Below are positions 63,501 through 64,000 of a stretch of 64,000 nt of DNA, piece by piece. The translations under genes and the position numbers were made by a program. The notes under the pieces were generated by a model. That model did no database searches. It was not told the DNA's origin and saw nothing but the letters and a program-made list of their open reading frames with translations. The stretch covers positions 399,501-463,500 of the forward strand of contig NZ_CP044545.1 in the NCBI RefSeq assembly GCF_008935075.1. Reading direction: 5' to 3'. Positions within the stretch are counted from its first letter, which is position 1, and each line of letters starts with the position of its first letter. Origin of the DNA: Pradoshia sp. D12. GTDB lineage: Bacteria; Bacillota; Bacilli; Bacillales; Pradoshiaceae.

Positions 63501-64000
63501 ATGGCAATGGTTATGGATAATGTAACTAAAAAAGATGCATGGAGAGGCTTTGCTGGCGGAGATTGGCAGAATGAAGTTAACACACGTGACTTCATTATGA
63601 AAAACATCACTCCATACACAGGAAACGATGAATTCTTAGAAGGCCCAACAGAAGCTACAAAAGAATTATGGAAGCAAGTAATGGAACTTACTAAACAAGA
63701 ACGTGAAGCAGGCGGCGTCCTTGATCTTGATTCTAAAATTGTTTCTACTATTACATCACATGGTCCTGGATATTTAAATAAAGAACTTGAAACAATTGTT
63801 GGTTTCCAAACAGATAAACCATTCAAACGTTCTCTTCAACCATTCGGTGGTATCCGTATGGCGGTAGCTGCAGCTGAATCTTACGGATTCACAGTAGATG
63901 AAGAAGTGCAAAAAATCTTCACTGATTACCGCAAAACACATAACCAAGGTGTATTCGATGCTTATACGGATGAAATGAAGCTTGCTCGTAAGGCTGGTAT
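63501..64000 (+). CDS. pflB: Pyruvate formate-lyase, N-terminal part (cut by window end)
   Basis: 166 codons are visible before the window ends, open throughout. The sequence (starting MAMVMDNVTKKDAWRGFAGG, then GPGYLNKELETIVGFQTD, PFGGIRM and NQGVFDAYTDEM) is that of formate C-acetyltransferase, which splits pyruvate with CoA into acetyl-CoA and formate under anoxia using a glycyl radical. TTAGGAGGT lies 8-10 bases before the ATG. The catalytic cysteines and glycine are outside the window. The activase gene is expected downstream. Confidence 0.96.
   Translation, partial: MAMVMDNVTKKDAWRGFAGGDWQNEVNTRDFIMKNITPYTGNDEFLEGPTEATKELWKQVMELTKQEREAGGVLDLDSKIVSTITSHGPGYLNKELETIVGFQTDKPFKRSLQPFGGIRMAVAAAESYGFTVDEEVQKIFTDYRKTHNQGVFDAYTDEMKLARKAG

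Noticed and set aside
1-64000. CRISPR arrays, rRNA, tRNA, prophage
   Set aside because: No regularly spaced direct repeats, no tRNA or rRNA sequence and no phage structural genes were recognised. A tRNAscan/Infernal run would settle the RNA question.

Overview
The window is chromosomal DNA of a low-GC, Gram-positive, spore-former-type bacterium (Bacillaceae or a close relative). The evidence is AT-rich DNA, strong AGGAGG ribosome binding sites with frequent TTG/GTG starts, sigma-A promoters, many intrinsic terminators, and Bacillus-type gene sets (M4 neutral protease, the DUF1641 gene plus type II NADH dehydrogenase under a Rex-like site, RocB-like and AmhX-like M20 hydrolases, a NupNOPQ-type nucleoside importer). 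No rRNA, tRNA, CRISPR array or prophage was seen. The first and last genes (xylA and pflB) run off the window ends.

Layout. 1-10.3 kb: a xylose operon (xylose isomerase, GH43 beta-xylosidase, sugar ABC ATPase, permease and binding lipoprotein, xylulokinase, phosphoketolase). It takes up xylose and xylosides and sends xylulose-5-phosphate into the phosphoketolase route. 10.3-12.3 kb: a scrambled zone with two fragments of an adenine deaminase gene in reversed order, an internally deleted IS150-type element and two small genes. 12.4-17.5 kb: a nucleoside ABC importer operon (nupNOPQ type). 17.5-21.6 kb: a DinB-like gene, decayed fragments, the intact adenine deaminase gene behind a purine riboswitch-like leader, and a 33-codon ORF. 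21.2-23.4 kb: a two-component system with a small membrane protein. 23.6-25 kb: an Ntn hydrolase of the penicillin V acylase/bile salt hydrolase family. 25-28.7 kb: a mannose-family PTS (DUF956 gene, then IIAB, IIC, IID). 28.8-36.3 kb: an oxidoreductase, an HD-domain protein, a Dus enzyme, an extracellular M4 protease, a DegV protein and a TetR regulator. 36.7-38.7 kb: a MazG-like pyrophosphohydrolase followed by a GIY-YIG/DUF2075 helicase-like protein, a plausible defence pair. 39-51.3 kb: malate:quinone oxidoreductase, an L,D-transpeptidase, two SDR enzymes, a MacB-type exporter with its TetR regulator, a flavodoxin-like protein, the DUF1641/NADH dehydrogenase pair and a Na/Pi cotransporter. 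51.6-64 kb: small proteins, a Gfo/Idh oxidoreductase, a phasin-like plus UbiB pair, a YbaK deacylase, methionine gamma-lyase, an AmhX-like hydrolase, carbonic anhydrase, a chemotaxis-receptor fragment, an N-succinylamino-acid racemase-like enzyme divergent from a RocB-like M20 peptidase, and the start of pyruvate formate-lyase.

Together the genes fit a facultative saprophyte: it degrades plant polysaccharide and protein, imports sugars through ABC and PTS systems, salvages purines, and shifts between respiration (Mqo, Ndh-2, Rex-like and CcpA-like sites) and fermentation (phosphoketolase, Pfl). The most unusual points are the broken duplicate of ade, the 17-bp box shared by the two-component operon and the 33-codon ORF, the MazG/GIY-YIG-DUF2075 pair, and the TetR-type operator inside the MacB promoter spacer.
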